Origin: DATAUD01 sp036501665
GTDB taxonomy: Bacteria; Verrucomicrobiota; Verrucomicrobiia; Limisphaerales; Palsa-1400
Assembly (NCBI GenBank): GCA_036501665.1
Contig: DASXZW010000085.1
Coordinates: forward strand, 11,450 to 75,449
DNA: 64,000 nucleotides
Reading direction: 5' to 3'
The stretch's first letter is position 1, and every line of letters starts with the position of its first letter. The notes beneath the pieces were generated by a model that saw only the letters and a program-made list of their open reading frames with translations, had not been told where the DNA came from and made no database searches. Positions 52,633-62,447 of this stretch are shown here, one piece after another. The position numbers and the translations under genes are program-made.

Positions 52633-52906
52633 TCGCTTGGCATCGAGGCTGCGCCTCGTAAAGGTAAAGGGATCGGTCCCGCATACGCATATTTGTTTTG
52701 ACAATTTAGCTGTTTCTGCCGAAGGCAGCGGGGATGGTGCGCAAGATCAGTATGGAATACCTTGAACTATTTATCACGGCATGAGGCGCAGGGATTGCAG
52801 GGCGGGCAATTTATTCCTCTGTGACTATTGCGTCGAGCGGGAGATGACTCGTTTCTGGAACTTGCTTTGTATCAAGGGCAATCGCCCAAAAATCGGACGC
52901 GGGGTC

Positions 52907-53407
52907 TCAGGCGAATACAAATTTCCTTGCGTTGGTGAACAGCTCGAAAAGCGGCTTGGAGTCGGTTTCGTTGCTCGCCGGGACCCAGGCGGCTTCGCGG
53001 AGGCTGTTGGCGCTTTGGTAGGCGGCCATTTGCATATCAGTCTGGCGAACGAGGCGGGAGAGGACGGCCTCGATGAGTTCATCGACGGTGAAGGGCTTCT
53101 CGATGTAGTCGTCGGCGCCGGAGACCATTCCCCGGCGGAAATCGTCGCGGCTGCCGGAGCCGGTCATCAAAATGAAGGGAATGGGAGCGGTGGTTTGGGT
53201 CTCGCGGATGGCGCTCAACAATTGGTGGCCGTCCATGCCGGGCATGCGAACATCGCTGATGATCAAGTCGGGCTTTTCGGCGGTGATCATTTCAATGGCC
53301 TGGTTGCCGCTCGTGGCCTGGCGCACTGAAAAACCGAAGTCTTGAAGCACGGTTACGACGAGTGCTCTAACATCGTCGCTGTCATCGATCACCAGTATGT
53401 TCTTCAT
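52907..53407 (-). CDS. Single-domain response regulator
   Basis: A 166-residue protein from ATG 53407. It is a receiver domain with acidic pair DD at residues 8-9, phospho-acceptor Asp52 in LIISDVRMPGMDG, Thr in LMTGSGS and Lys in IEKPF. A ~45-residue tail (ANSLREAAWVPASNETDSKP) has no DNA-binding fold. CheY-like in build, it probably works by protein contact. It lies downstream of the giant glycosyltransferase on the same strand, separated by ~160 bp. Confidence 0.88.
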   Translation of the reverse strand: MKNILVIDDSDDVRALVVTVLQDFGFSVRQATSGNQAIEMITAEKPDLIISDVRMPGMDGHQLLSAIRETQTTAPIPFILMTGSGSRDDFRRGMVSGADDYIEKPFTVDELIEAVLSRLVRQTDMQMAAYQSANSLREAAWVPASNETDSKPLFELFTNARKFVFA

Positions 53408-53567
53408 GAAATCGTAACGTAACAGTATTCGTGCCAAGAGGGGGCGGGAGGCGAGAATCAGGATTTTCCCCTGGGGGAAAACGCGGAGGGCTGAGAAAAA
53501 ACATGGGAGCCAGTGGGACAACGGGCAAAAATTGCCGAGTTTGTGCGGTTTTTTACCACGCTTATAA

Positions 53568-56500
53568 TCAGGCAGTTAGCTGGGTTTGGGGTTTTTGGAT
53601 GGTTCCAAGGGCGCGTTGCCAGACTGCGCCGAAGGTCGGAAGGACGCGAGCTATGGTGTCCATTGACTCGTTTAGTTGATAGACGAGGGAATTGGCGTTG
53701 GTCCTGATCAGGTGCTGATACCATTTCTGGAATTCGGCGCTGACGGCAGGTTCGTCGGAGGGAGCAAATACGCGTTTGCAGGAGCCTTCGGCGCATTCGC
53801 AGAGGACCAGGGCGGCGAGATGGCGGGTAGATTTGGGGGAATGCGCTTTTTCCCAGAGCGGAAGGGCTTGCTCGATTTCCTGGTTGAGCATCAGCAATTC
53901 GGCGCGTTGGAGCATGATCGCGTTGTCGTGCGGGCAATGCTTGATGGCCTCGCCGGTCCAGTCGCGACCGAATTCCGCGAAATCGGCGCGAGTCAAGGCG
54001 ATTTGACCACCCAACTGCCAAACGCGGGCTTCGGCGGGTTGTTCGGCGACCAATTGATTAAGAATCGTCAATGCCTCAAGAGGTCGATTGATATCCGCGA
54101 AGAAACGGGCGAAATCGAATCGGAGCGGGCGGGATTGTGGTTCCTCAATAAGACCGGCATGGAAGGCTTTTTCTGCCTCGTCGGTTTGTTTAAGCGCGGC
54201 GAGGGCGAGAGCGAGGCAGTGATTCGGGGCGGCTTTGCGAACTTCACCGTGAGCGGGCGTCAACGATTGGCGGCTGCGCTTTTCAAGGCAGTGGCGCATT
54301 TGCGTGACGGCTTCGGCGGGCTGCTTGAGTTCCATGAAAGCGAGTCCGAGCAGGAAATGTTGGGAAGCGGTCATGTCGGCAGACTTGGCAAAAGGCGTCC
54401 GCCAGACTTCGACGACTTCCGAAAAACGTCCGGCTTTGATGAGGTGTGTCGTAAATTGAGTCAACAATGCTTCGCGCAACTCAGGCACTACTTGTGCGGG
54501 CGGCAAGGCGGCGAGGCGCTTGAAGGCTTGCTCGTATCTTTGGAGTCCTTCGTTCAATTTCCCGGAGCGGATCAGTTCTAGTCCGAGGTTCATCAGCAGA
54601 TTGGGTTCGCCGGGCAGTTCCTGAATGGCCAATTCGAGCAGGCGAAGATTGCGGGCAATTTTCTCGCGACTGACAACAATTTCGCTGGTGTAACCGTGAT
54701 GGAGGAGCGCGGCTTTGCCGAAGCGATTTTCGAGTCCCCATTGACCGCGCCGCGCTTCGATGCTGCTGAAAATCTGCTCGTGGACGCGGCCCACGAAGAA
54801 GAGGGCCGGCGCATTCCTGAACAGGCGCGGCACGTAACTGCATCCTTCATGCTCCCTGCCCTTGTCAATTATCGGCAACCGGTAGGCCATGACGGCGTCG
54901 GCCTGAATTTCGCTCAAAATGGTTTCGCGATGTTCCGGCAGAAGTTCCTCATCGGCGTCAAGATTAAGAATCCAATCGCCGGTGGCGTGGTTGAGGGCTT
55001 CATTGCGAGCGGCGCTGAAATCGTCGTTCCATGCGAAAGAATGAACTTCCGCGCCGTGTTCCCGCGCGATTTCGACGGTGCGATCTGTTGAACCTGTATC
55101 GACCACAATGATCTGGCTGGCGAGGCTCTTCACTGAGGCAAGGCATTGACCGAGGAATTTTTCCTCGTTCTTCGCAATGAGGCAAACTGTCAGCCTTGGC
55201 GCCGGTTTTGATTCGCGGTTTGAAATGGCGGGTGGAAGTTGAAGCCATTCAGGGCGCAGATTTCCGCGCAGGTTGCCTTTGAGGAATTTTTTCGCGGGTT
55301 TGAATTCGGGCGCGATGTCAGCGGCAAATTGGGCGCAACGCCGGGCTGTGACGGAGTCCGCGGCAGCCAGGGCGATTTCCGCGAGGAGCAGATATGCCTC
55401 GGGATGAAAGGGGCGCGAATTGATCGCGGAGATCGTGGATTCCCATGCGGCGCGAAGGTTTTTCTTTGTCAACAATTCGCGAGGCGCGGCTAAATGGCCG
55501 ACCAAAGCGCATTCGGGCAGCTTGATTGGGGCCGTGGACTTTTGTGGAGTTGTCAACTGATTTGGCACAGATTGCCCCGAAGATGAAGGAATCCCCTCGG
55601 CATGAATCGTCTTGAGAGAAAGACCCTCCTCTCCCCGGCCCTCTCCTCCAAATTTTTGGAGGAGAGGGGGTTGCGGCGAAAGCTGATTCAGGGGTTCAAT
55701 TCGCGAAGTTTGTTTCGCGGGGAGAGAGGGAAGATTGGCAGCGGTAAGTGGATCGGTCTGGCTTTTCTGCGCGGTCGCAGTCCTAACGTTGCCTTCCGAC
55801 GAGCATTGATGGGATGCGTTAATATCAGGAAGCGCGATGTAATTCAGGGCGCTGGCGAGCGGGTCTTGCGGCACGCGATAGCCGTTTTCGATGGGCTGGT
55901 TCCTGGGCATTCCCCATTTTTCTTTAAACAATTCCCAGTTGCGCAACATGCTTGCTGAAAAGTCGATTTTTGCGCCTTTGAAAGTCTGGCTGCCGGTGTG
56001 ATGAACGAATGAATCGCCGGCAATACGCAATTTGAATCCGGCGAAACCGGCGCGCAGGCAAATGTCGTCGTCCTCAAAATTGCCGCTGCCAAATCGTTCG
56101 TCCAATCCGCCGAGTTTTTCGACGACAGCGCGGCGCATCAGGAGGCAAAAGCCGACGAGGCGCGGGACTTCCGCAGTTTGTCCGGCATTCGCGGTGGCAA
56201 CTTCGACCGCGAATGCGGGCAGGTCTGCCAGGCGTTTGTAACGCACGGGCGAAATCAGTTGCGGGCCGGAGACGCAATTGGAAACGGGGCCGACGAGGCC
56301 GACTTCGGGAAAGCGTTGGAATACGGCGAGCATCCGTTCCAGCCAGCCTTTGGTGACGACTGTGTCGTTGTTGAGGAGGAGGACATGTTCGCCGCGAACG
56401 AGGGCGAGGCCCTGGTTGTTTCCGCCGGCGAAACCAAGGTTTTTCTCGTTGACGATGATGCGGACGTTTTTCCGGGTGGAAGCGTATTTTCGGAAGAAAT

Positions 56501-59500
56501 CGGTTGTGCCATCGGTAGAGGCATTATCGACGAGAATCAGTTCGTGGGAGACAGGGGTGTGCTGCTCGATGCTGGCGAGGCATTGGCGGGTGTCAGCGAG
56601 TTGGTTGTGGGCGAGGATGATGATGGAGACGGTGAATGGGAAAGGTGATTGGGGGGCGTCCTGCGCAGCGAGTTGAAGAGAATGGAGGGCCTCCTCTCCC
56701 CGGCCCTCTCCTCCACTTCGTGGAAGAGAGGGGGTAAGAGAAGATTCGCTTTTGTCAAAAGGACGCGAGTTATGATTGACGGGAAGTTCAGCCGTCCCTT
56801 CGGGACTCGATTTGGCCTTCGTTTCCCGGCACTGAAGTGCCGGGCTATTGTCGGAGCGTCCCTCCGGGACTTCTGCTTGACGATTGGTGTCTGGCGCATT
56901 TGCACCGGATCTAAGAGCTGGAGTAGCGGAGGCGGCGCGGCGGATGTAGGGGCGGACTTTGGAGTTTGGCGAAAGATTTACTTTGCCGTCGGGTTCGACG
57001 ATGAAATCCGGGGCGACTTTTCCGAGCCATTTGCCGTGCAGGCGTTGGATATTTTCCGGCGTTTTGGTGAAACGCTCAGGTCCGCTTTGAGATTCGTGGT
57101 GGATGACGACGCACGCGGGTTCGTAAACATTGAGATAGCCGCTCTCTTGAAATCTCAGGCAAAGGTCAACATCCTCATAGCCGTTCCAATAGCCTTCATC
57201 GAATCCGCCCACTTGCGCGAAAAGTGATTTGCGAACAAGAACGCACGCGGCAGTGACTGCGGGATACACGCGGCATTCGTTGGCCATAGCGAAATTGGCT
57301 TTCTCCTTTGCAAAGAGATGGAAGCCCATCAAGGGGTCGCGTCCTTTGACGTCGGCCAATGCCACGCCCGCGTGTTGAATCGTTTTGTCGGGATAAAGCA
57401 GTTTTGCGCCGACGGCGGCGACTTTTTCGTCCGCGTCCAAAATCTTTACCAGCGGCGGCAACCAGCCGGAGGTGACTGCGGTGTCGTTGTTGAGGAAGAG
57501 AACGTAATCGGCTTTCGCGGCGGCGGCGCCCTGATTGCAGGCGCGGGCAAATCCGACGTTTTTGGGATTTGAAATGAGCCGCAGTTCCCGTTTGCTTTCG
57601 CGCTGGCGAAGATATTCGAGGGTGCCATCGGTTGAGGCATTATCAACGACAACAATTTCGTAGTCGCTGGCACGGGTGTTTTGCTTGAGGGTTTCGAGGC
57701 ATTGGCGAGTCAGCTTAAGATTGTTGAACGCAGGAATGACGATGGTGACGCGCAAAGGAGAAGCGGGCTTTGAAACAGTCTTTGTATTGACCGTTGGAAC
57801 GGCTGGTTTTTGCGTTTCAGCATCGAGCAGAGCCTGAGCCTGGGCTTGTCCTGCTTTGTGTTTGATTTCAGTCGCGAGCTTGAGCGCGAGGAGGAGGAGG
57901 AAGCGGGCGCGTTTGGGGTCGAGCGGCTTCAAGTGCGGCGCAATGTTTATCAGCGCTTCGAAAATGAGTTTTGGATTTTGGCTGGTTTCAACTGATTTAA
58001 CGGCTTCGACCATCAGATTCACCGCAGCTTCTTGCTGGTTCAATCGCGCCAAGGCGATGCCAGTTTCGAGTTTGGATCTCCAGCAAATGGTCAACTCAGT
58101 GTATTGAGTGATTGATTCAGAGCTCGCGCCTCCATCTTTGGCAGCTCGTTCCGCCAGGCCCTGGGCCAGGAAGACGAGATTCCGCAACGCCGGCGGAACG
58201 CTTTCCAGAAGAGGCCGGATGCTGCACATGATATTGCCGTGATGAGGCGTGTTGCGGATGACGGAGGTTTCACCAGGGTTGACGCGATACCAAACCAGCG
58301 CCTCGGGAAGGACTTGCAATTTATATCCGCGCAAGACGGCCCGGCTCATCAATTCATAATCTTCATGATTGACGCCCCATTGTTCATGGAAGCCGCCGAG
58401 CGCGAGAAAGACCTCGCGGCGAATCAAAGCGTTGGTGTCGCCAAACCAATTGCGGACCACGCCCGCGGCGACGCAACCACCGAGGAAAAGAATGCGCGAA
58501 TTGACTTTATGTCCTGGCGTGGGGGCTGTTTTGCTTTCGAAAGTGTCAAGAAAGCAGGTAAGGATGTCCGCGCCTGTATTGCGCGCGGCGCGCACAAACG
58601 TCGAAACCTCGTTTGGCTTGGCGACGTTGTCGTCGTCCATGAACAAAATATATTCGCCGCGGGCGGCTTTGGCGCCGAGGTTTCGGGCCGCGCCGGGATA
58701 GCGATTCTCGAGCTGGCGCAAAATTTGCCAGCCACGCTTTTGAAAAATCGGTTCGAGAAAATTCAGGTAGGCAATGGCATCGGGCTGCGAGCTGCAATCG
58801 TCCACCACGATGATTTCCAAATTTGAATAGTCCTGAGCCTGGATGGAATCCAATGCCTGGGAGAGATATTCAGGGCGGTTCCAATGGGCGATAACGACGC
58901 TGACCAGCGGTTTTTCTTCCGCGATGGAAGCAGGGACTGACTGTGCCGTTTGGGGAATCTCCACTGTTTCATGCCAGTCCACCCAGGCGCGTTCGGTGGC
59001 TGCGGCATCGACCAGATTGCCAGCGGGGCGAATTCCGTCGCGAACGACTGCGCGGAGCCTTTCAGCCAGGGCGGCTGGGCGAAGATTAAAGAGCGTCGCC
59101 TCGGTATCCTCGGGGACGATCATTTCTGGAATGCCGCCGGTGTTGCCGGCGATGAAGGGGATTTGCGCGCCGAGACATTCGAGGACGGTGTTTGGAAGAT
59201 TATCCACGAGGGAAGGAAGGACAGCGAGGCGTTTTCCGCCCTGCAAATAATCCATCGCGCCGGACTGATCGCGGTCGCCAAAAACCTGGCATTGCCAGGG
59301 CCAGGTGATGGCGCGTCTGGCAATGTAATCGTTGGCCTTCTGCCCATTGATTTCGGCGATTTTACCAAGGAAAGTGACCTTGATTTGGGCCATCTGAGGA
59401 TCGTTTTTCAACTTGTCAAGCGCGTCGCAAAAAAGCACTAGGCCCTTGCGGTATTCGAGGCGACCGAAAAATACCAGCTCTTCAATTTGGTGGAGGCGAT

Positions 59501-60200
59501 TGCTGCCCGGCAAAGGTTTGCGGGCTGTCGCAGGCCGGACATTTTGGAGAGCGTAACATTTTGAAGGAAGTTCCCAACCTTGCTGGTTCATCCAGTCAAG
59601 CATGTAATGGCTTGGGCTGGAAACGATGTCGGCCATTTTCACGCTGGCGCGTTCCATGTAGTCGCTTTCGACATCGGCGAGGTCGGTGACCAATTCCGCA
59701 TTGCTGAGCTTGTGCCAGAGCGAGGGGCCGTGGGTTTGGACGTAGAGCAGGGTGCGTTGGAAGGCGATTTTCTGGTGCTTGGCCAGGAGCGTAAAATATC
59801 CGGGGCCTTTCCATTCTGAAAAATGTATGACATCGAATTCGCGTTCCAACAACCAGAGGTACGTTTGATAACTCTGGATCACATGCCACGGCGCGCCGAT
59901 GGGGACTTTGCATGTGACAGGGAGCGGGACGAAGGTGATGCCTTTTTTCTTGTACCAGGCAACCCATTGATCGAGGGTGCCGTTCTCGCAAAATTGGCCG
60001 GAGACAAACAGGAGCGTCACTTCATGGCCGGCGTTGGCGAGGGCTTCGCCGAGTGCGGTGAAGGAGGTCCCGACGCCGCCGTTGCGGACGGGGCCGACGA
60101 AATCGAAGCTGGCGATGCAGACGCGGCGCTTGCGACGGGGTGTGCCGACAGGGGCAATTGGCAAACCGAGGTAAGTTGAAGTCGATGAGGTGTTGCTCAT
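53568..60200 (-). CDS. Giant multidomain glycosyltransferase (GT4 + four GT2 + TPR)
   Basis: A 2,210-residue protein from ATG 60200. Domains in order: GT4/GT-B (~25-400; RRVCIASFDFVGPVRNGGVG, FFGRLEYRKGL, NTGGIPEMI); GT2-1 (~430-690; LVSVVIAHWNRPEYLSQ, FMDDDN); TPR-like helices (~715-800); GT2-2 (~815-1095; VVVDNASTDGT, LNNDTAV); GT2-3 (~1188-1450; LILVDNASTDGT, LNNDTVV); GT2-4 (~1667-1880; VVDTGSTDRTVE, LNLDADEE); C-terminal TPR (~1890-2190). Linkers at ~1111-1171 and ~1510-1526 are encoded by dispersed palindromes. It would add several sugars in sequence to a surface glycan or protein. The start overlaps the stop of the upstream TPR gene by 4 bp. Confidence 0.9.
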   Translation of the reverse strand: MSNTSSTSTYLGLPIAPVGTPRRKRRVCIASFDFVGPVRNGGVGTSFTALGEALANAGHEVTLLFVSGQFCENGTLDQWVAWYKKKGITFVPLPVTCKVPIGAPWHVIQSYQTYLWLLEREFDVIHFSEWKGPGYFTLLAKHQKIAFQRTLLYVQTHGPSLWHKLSNAELVTDLADVESDYMERASVKMADIVSSPSHYMLDWMNQQGWELPSKCYALQNVRPATARKPLPGSNRLHQIEELVFFGRLEYRKGLVLFCDALDKLKNDPQMAQIKVTFLGKIAEINGQKANDYIARRAITWPWQCQVFGDRDQSGAMDYLQGGKRLAVLPSLVDNLPNTVLECLGAQIPFIAGNTGGIPEMIVPEDTEATLFNLRPAALAERLRAVVRDGIRPAGNLVDAAATERAWVDWHETVEIPQTAQSVPASIAEEKPLVSVVIAHWNRPEYLSQALDSIQAQDYSNLEIIVVDDCSSQPDAIAYLNFLEPIFQKRGWQILRQLENRYPGAARNLGAKAARGEYILFMDDDNVAKPNEVSTFVRAARNTGADILTCFLDTFESKTAPTPGHKVNSRILFLGGCVAAGVVRNWFGDTNALIRREVFLALGGFHEQWGVNHEDYELMSRAVLRGYKLQVLPEALVWYRVNPGETSVIRNTPHHGNIMCSIRPLLESVPPALRNLVFLAQGLAERAAKDGGASSESITQYTELTICWRSKLETGIALARLNQQEAAVNLMVEAVKSVETSQNPKLIFEALINIAPHLKPLDPKRARFLLLLALKLATEIKHKAGQAQAQALLDAETQKPAVPTVNTKTVSKPASPLRVTIVIPAFNNLKLTRQCLETLKQNTRASDYEIVVVDNASTDGTLEYLRQRESKRELRLISNPKNVGFARACNQGAAAAKADYVLFLNNDTAVTSGWLPPLVKILDADEKVAAVGAKLLYPDKTIQHAGVALADVKGRDPLMGFHLFAKEKANFAMANECRVYPAVTAACVLVRKSLFAQVGGFDEGYWNGYEDVDLCLRFQESGYLNVYEPACVVIHHESQSGPERFTKTPENIQRLHGKWLGKVAPDFIVEPDGKVNLSPNSKVRPYIRRAASATPALRSGANAPDTNRQAEVPEGRSDNSPALQCRETKAKSSPEGTAELPVNHNSRPFDKSESSLTPSLPRSGGEGRGEEALHSLQLAAQDAPQSPFPFTVSIIILAHNQLADTRQCLASIEQHTPVSHELILVDNASTDGTTDFFRKYASTRKNVRIIVNEKNLGFAGGNNQGLALVRGEHVLLLNNDTVVTKGWLERMLAVFQRFPEVGLVGPVSNCVSGPQLISPVRYKRLADLPAFAVEVATANAGQTAEVPRLVGFCLLMRRAVVEKLGGLDERFGSGNFEDDDICLRAGFAGFKLRIAGDSFVHHTGSQTFKGAKIDFSASMLRNWELFKEKWGMPRNQPIENGYRVPQDPLASALNYIALPDINASHQCSSEGNVRTATAQKSQTDPLTAANLPSLPAKQTSRIEPLNQLSPQPPLLQKFGGEGRGEEGLSLKTIHAEGIPSSSGQSVPNQLTTPQKSTAPIKLPECALVGHLAAPRELLTKKNLRAAWESTISAINSRPFHPEAYLLLAEIALAAADSVTARRCAQFAADIAPEFKPAKKFLKGNLRGNLRPEWLQLPPAISNRESKPAPRLTVCLIAKNEEKFLGQCLASVKSLASQIIVVDTGSTDRTVEIAREHGAEVHSFAWNDDFSAARNEALNHATGDWILNLDADEELLPEHRETILSEIQADAVMAYRLPIIDKGREHEGCSYVPRLFRNAPALFFVGRVHEQIFSSIEARRGQWGLENRFGKAALLHHGYTSEIVVSREKIARNLRLLELAIQELPGEPNLLMNLGLELIRSGKLNEGLQRYEQAFKRLAALPPAQVVPELREALLTQFTTHLIKAGRFSEVVEVWRTPFAKSADMTASQHFLLGLAFMELKQPAEAVTQMRHCLEKRSRQSLTPAHGEVRKAAPNHCLALALAALKQTDEAEKAFHAGLIEEPQSRPLRFDFARFFADINRPLEALTILNQLVAEQPAEARVWQLGGQIALTRADFAEFGRDWTGEAIKHCPHDNAIMLQRAELLMLNQEIEQALPLWEKAHSPKSTRHLAALVLCECAEGSCKRVFAPSDEPAVSAEFQKWYQHLIRTNANSLVYQLNESMDTIARVLPTFGAVWQRALGTIQKPQTQLTA
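55625..55668. repeat. Palindromic CTCTCCCCGGCCCTCTCC element inside the GT gene, copy 1
   Basis: A 14-bp stem (CCCTCTCCTCCAAA at 55639-55652; partner TTTGGAGGAGAGGG) with a 2-base loop, preceded by CCTCCTCTCCCCGG. On the coding strand it is read in frame as GGEGRGEE in the linker before GT2-4. Bases 55625-55650 are identical to 56690-56715. Confidence 0.85.
56690..56732. repeat. Palindromic CTCTCCCCGGCCCTCTCC element inside the GT gene, copy 2
   Basis: Stem CCCTCTCCTCCAC / GTGGAAGAGAGGG with one mismatch and loop TTC. It is read in frame as SGGEGRGEE in the linker between GT2-2 and GT2-3. Confidence 0.85.
56794..56870. repeat. Three-hairpin repeat inside the GT gene
   Basis: GTCCC-TTC-GGGAC (56794-56806), CCCGGCACT-GA-AGTGCCGGG (56825-56844) and GTCCC-TCC-GGGAC (56858-56870). 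It is read in frame in the linker before copy 2 of the other element (SPALQCRETKAKSSPEG). GTCCC/GGGAC also occurs in the intergenic pair at 11499-11512. Confidence 0.8.
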
Positions 60201-60727
60201 AGCGGGATTTGAGAATTGACCAGGGACTCGTAAAGCATTTTTTTGGCGTCGCGGTCGTTGCCGTGGCGGGTGAGAATCCGAAGGCAGCATTGTTGGGCCA
60301 GTTCCGGGCGCGACGCGTTCAAGTGGATTCGGGCGCGGACTTTGAGGGCGATGACCTGATCGGGATCGAGCGAAATTGCGTGGGCCGCGGCTTGCGCAGC
60401 TTCCGATGAACGGGCGAGAAGTTGCAGCGCCAACGCGCGGCTGGCGTGGGAGGCCGGGGAATTGGGCATCAGCGAGGCGGCGGCTGAATAGGCGTCGAGC
60501 GCGGCGGAGAGCGAGCCGCCATTCAACTCGGCGTGGCCGAGAGCCAACGCGATTTCCCCCTCGTTGGGCGCAAGCTCAAACGCGTCGCGAAGACGCTGGC
60601 GAACGGCGGCGAAATCACCGCCGGCCAGGGCTTCGTCGGCGGCGGCAACGAGTTGCTCGGCGGTCAGGGCAGCGGGTTCGGTTTGTTCCAACTCGATCTG
60701 AAGCGCGTCGTTTTCGCAGGTTATCAT
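60197..60727 (-). CDS. TPR protein, putative scaffold of the glycan cluster
   Basis: A 176-residue protein from ATG 60727 made of about four TPR-like repeats: VAAADEALAGGDFAAVRQRL, EGEIALALGHAELNGGSL, SPASHASRALALQLLARSSE and VIALKVRARIHLNASRP. It has no signal peptide. The stop overlaps the giant glycosyltransferase start (ATGA), and its own start is 5 bp from the stop of the sulfotransferase protein, so the three are translationally linked. The repeat style resembles the TPR parts of both neighbours, so the set may share an ancestor or bind each other. Confidence 0.8.
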   Translation of the reverse strand: MITCENDALQIELEQTEPAALTAEQLVAAADEALAGGDFAAVRQRLRDAFELAPNEGEIALALGHAELNGGSLSAALDAYSAAASLMPNSPASHASRALALQLLARSSEAAQAAAHAISLDPDQVIALKVRARIHLNASRPELAQQCCLRILTRHGNDRDAKKMLYESLVNSQIPL

Positions 60728-60732
60728 AGCGG

Positions 60733-62400
60733 TCAGGCTGGCGTTGTGACCGTCGCGGAAGGCTTTGCGTGCTGATGGGAGGGCTGGGCGGTCCAGGTGA
60801 ATCTCGGCGCGCGCCATAATGCCCAGCGAAAATCAGTTGAGGATCCGATCTCGCGGGTTTCGAAATGAATCTCATGCCGTTCCTGTGGAGATTGAGGAAT
60901 CTGAAGCTTTATTTCGTGCCAGCGCCGATCGAAGTGAAGATTCACAGGGTCCAGAGCCACGACGTAAGCCAGACGTCCGTCAATACGAATATGGAATTCG
61001 CAACCGCCAGCGTTGGGCTTTTCCCAGACATTGGGGTGCAGCATGACCGCCGTCGTCAGCCAGCCCACGGAGCCTGTCGGCAGGTCAAAAACGAGTTCCG
61101 CGGGGGGATGAAGAAAGATGGCATTATGAGACGTTTCCTCAAAAGCGACATTCCAGACAGCCAGTTGAGCCGGGTTGCCGCGCGTTAATCGGGCTTGCTT
61201 GAGATGTTGGATGCAGTCGAAAGAAAATCCGCCGGCTGTATTAATTGTCGCAGCGAGATGCTGTGAGATCGGATCGGCCGGGTTGAGGTCGAGGGCTTTG
61301 TTGGCGCTTTCCAACGCGTCAGCCGGACGGCCAATCAAGTTCAAGACCGATGCGCGCGCCGTGTAAGCGGCGGAGAGCCGGGGCTGGAGACGCGTAGCGC
61401 GCGTGTAAGCCTCCACTGCCGCCTCGAGGTTTCCGGCGCCGCGTTCCGTATTGCCCGCAGCAAGAGCGATTCTCCCGGCGCCCGAGAAAAGTTCGAGGAC
61501 CGCACTAAGAGACTCTGAAGTGGCGGCCAATTTCTTCACGGAAAATTTGTCAAGACTACCACCGGTGGCGGCGATTCGTTTGAGGGTGTTGTAAAGTCTG
61601 GCGACGATTGGGAGGGCGCAGGGACGACGGGCCTTGGAATGCCGCAGATCGGGGCGGATTGTTCCGGTCACCTTCGTGATCAAATCATGGTCGTCGGAAG
61701 GCCACGCGAGATTGAGGGCTTTGGCAACAGCCTGGGCTTGCTCGCGAGGAGCGGTGAACCAGCGGTCATAATCGACGACGATTCGCAGGTCGGAGCCGAC
61801 ATCGCGGATGACATCCATGTTATGCAGGAGCCAGATGAGTTCGGAATGGAGCGGGTCCAGACCTTCCCTGTTGGCCAGCGAATCAGTGACGACGGCGGGG
61901 TCGCGAACAGCCATAACGTATAGCGGTTCCAGATCGAGCTCTGCGAAAATTTCCTTCCAAAGCGGGAGCAGGCGGCAAGTGCGCGGGTCTTTGAATCCCC
62001 AGATTCCTTTCGTCGTGGCAAGTTGCTGTCGGACGATGGAAATGAGGCTGTCCTTGTAGTCCTGGAACTCGGGCAATTTGCTCCAGTCGATTGGATAGGG
62101 ATAGGCCAATCCGTAGTCGCCCCATTCTTTGGCGATGTAATTTAAGAGGGCGTCCTGTACACGGAAAATGCTCGTGTTCTCCCAATAGCCTTGTTCATTG
62201 CCCGCGTCGCCGGGAAGCAAATCTTCGCCAAGGTCAACACCAAGGACTGAAAGCAGATTCGCAAGGAGGGAAGTGCCGCTGCGGTGCATGCCGAGAACGA
62301 CAACAATTTTTTGCTTTTCCGATTTGGCGCGAGGCGCGGTCGGCGCTTCATCCAGCGCGAATTCAACAGCGGTCATGGATGGCGGAAAGTCTTTGGTCAT
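60733..62400 (-). CDS. Sulfotransferase-TPR protein
   Basis: A 555-residue protein. The N-terminal ~270 residues are a PAPS-dependent sulfotransferase: 5'-phosphosulfate loop VVLGMHRSGTSLLANLL (about residues 34-50), YVMAVRDPAVVTDSLANRE (about 171-190, likely 3'-phosphate site) and an acid/base region GIWGFKDPRTCRLLP. TPR repeats follow (~310-400; TRATRLQPRLSAAYTARASVL), then a ~150-residue C-terminal domain. It would transfer sulfate to a sugar or protein. It follows the flagellin-like mini-gene by 47 bp and precedes two TPR/glycosyltransferase genes, suggesting a sulfated surface glycan. Confidence 0.85.
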   Translation of the reverse strand: MTKDFPPSMTAVEFALDEAPTAPRAKSEKQKIVVVLGMHRSGTSLLANLLSVLGVDLGEDLLPGDAGNEQGYWENTSIFRVQDALLNYIAKEWGDYGLAYPYPIDWSKLPEFQDYKDSLISIVRQQLATTKGIWGFKDPRTCRLLPLWKEIFAELDLEPLYVMAVRDPAVVTDSLANREGLDPLHSELIWLLHNMDVIRDVGSDLRIVVDYDRWFTAPREQAQAVAKALNLAWPSDDHDLITKVTGTIRPDLRHSKARRPCALPIVARLYNTLKRIAATGGSLDKFSVKKLAATSESLSAVLELFSGAGRIALAAGNTERGAGNLEAAVEAYTRATRLQPRLSAAYTARASVLNLIGRPADALESANKALDLNPADPISQHLAATINTAGGFSFDCIQHLKQARLTRGNPAQLAVWNVAFEETSHNAIFLHPPAELVFDLPTGSVGWLTTAVMLHPNVWEKPNAGGCEFHIRIDGRLAYVVALDPVNLHFDRRWHEIKLQIPQSPQERHEIHFETREIGSSTDFRWALWRAPRFTWTAQPSHQHAKPSATVTTPA

Positions 62401-62447
62401 CTGAAAATATTTCGGTTTTCTGATTTATGTTGGGAATCGCGGCATTT

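Noticed and set aside
53676..54581. A 301-codon plus-strand frame opposite the giant glycosyltransferase
   Set aside because: Antisense to the TPR part of a gene with clear domains; composition matches a shadow.
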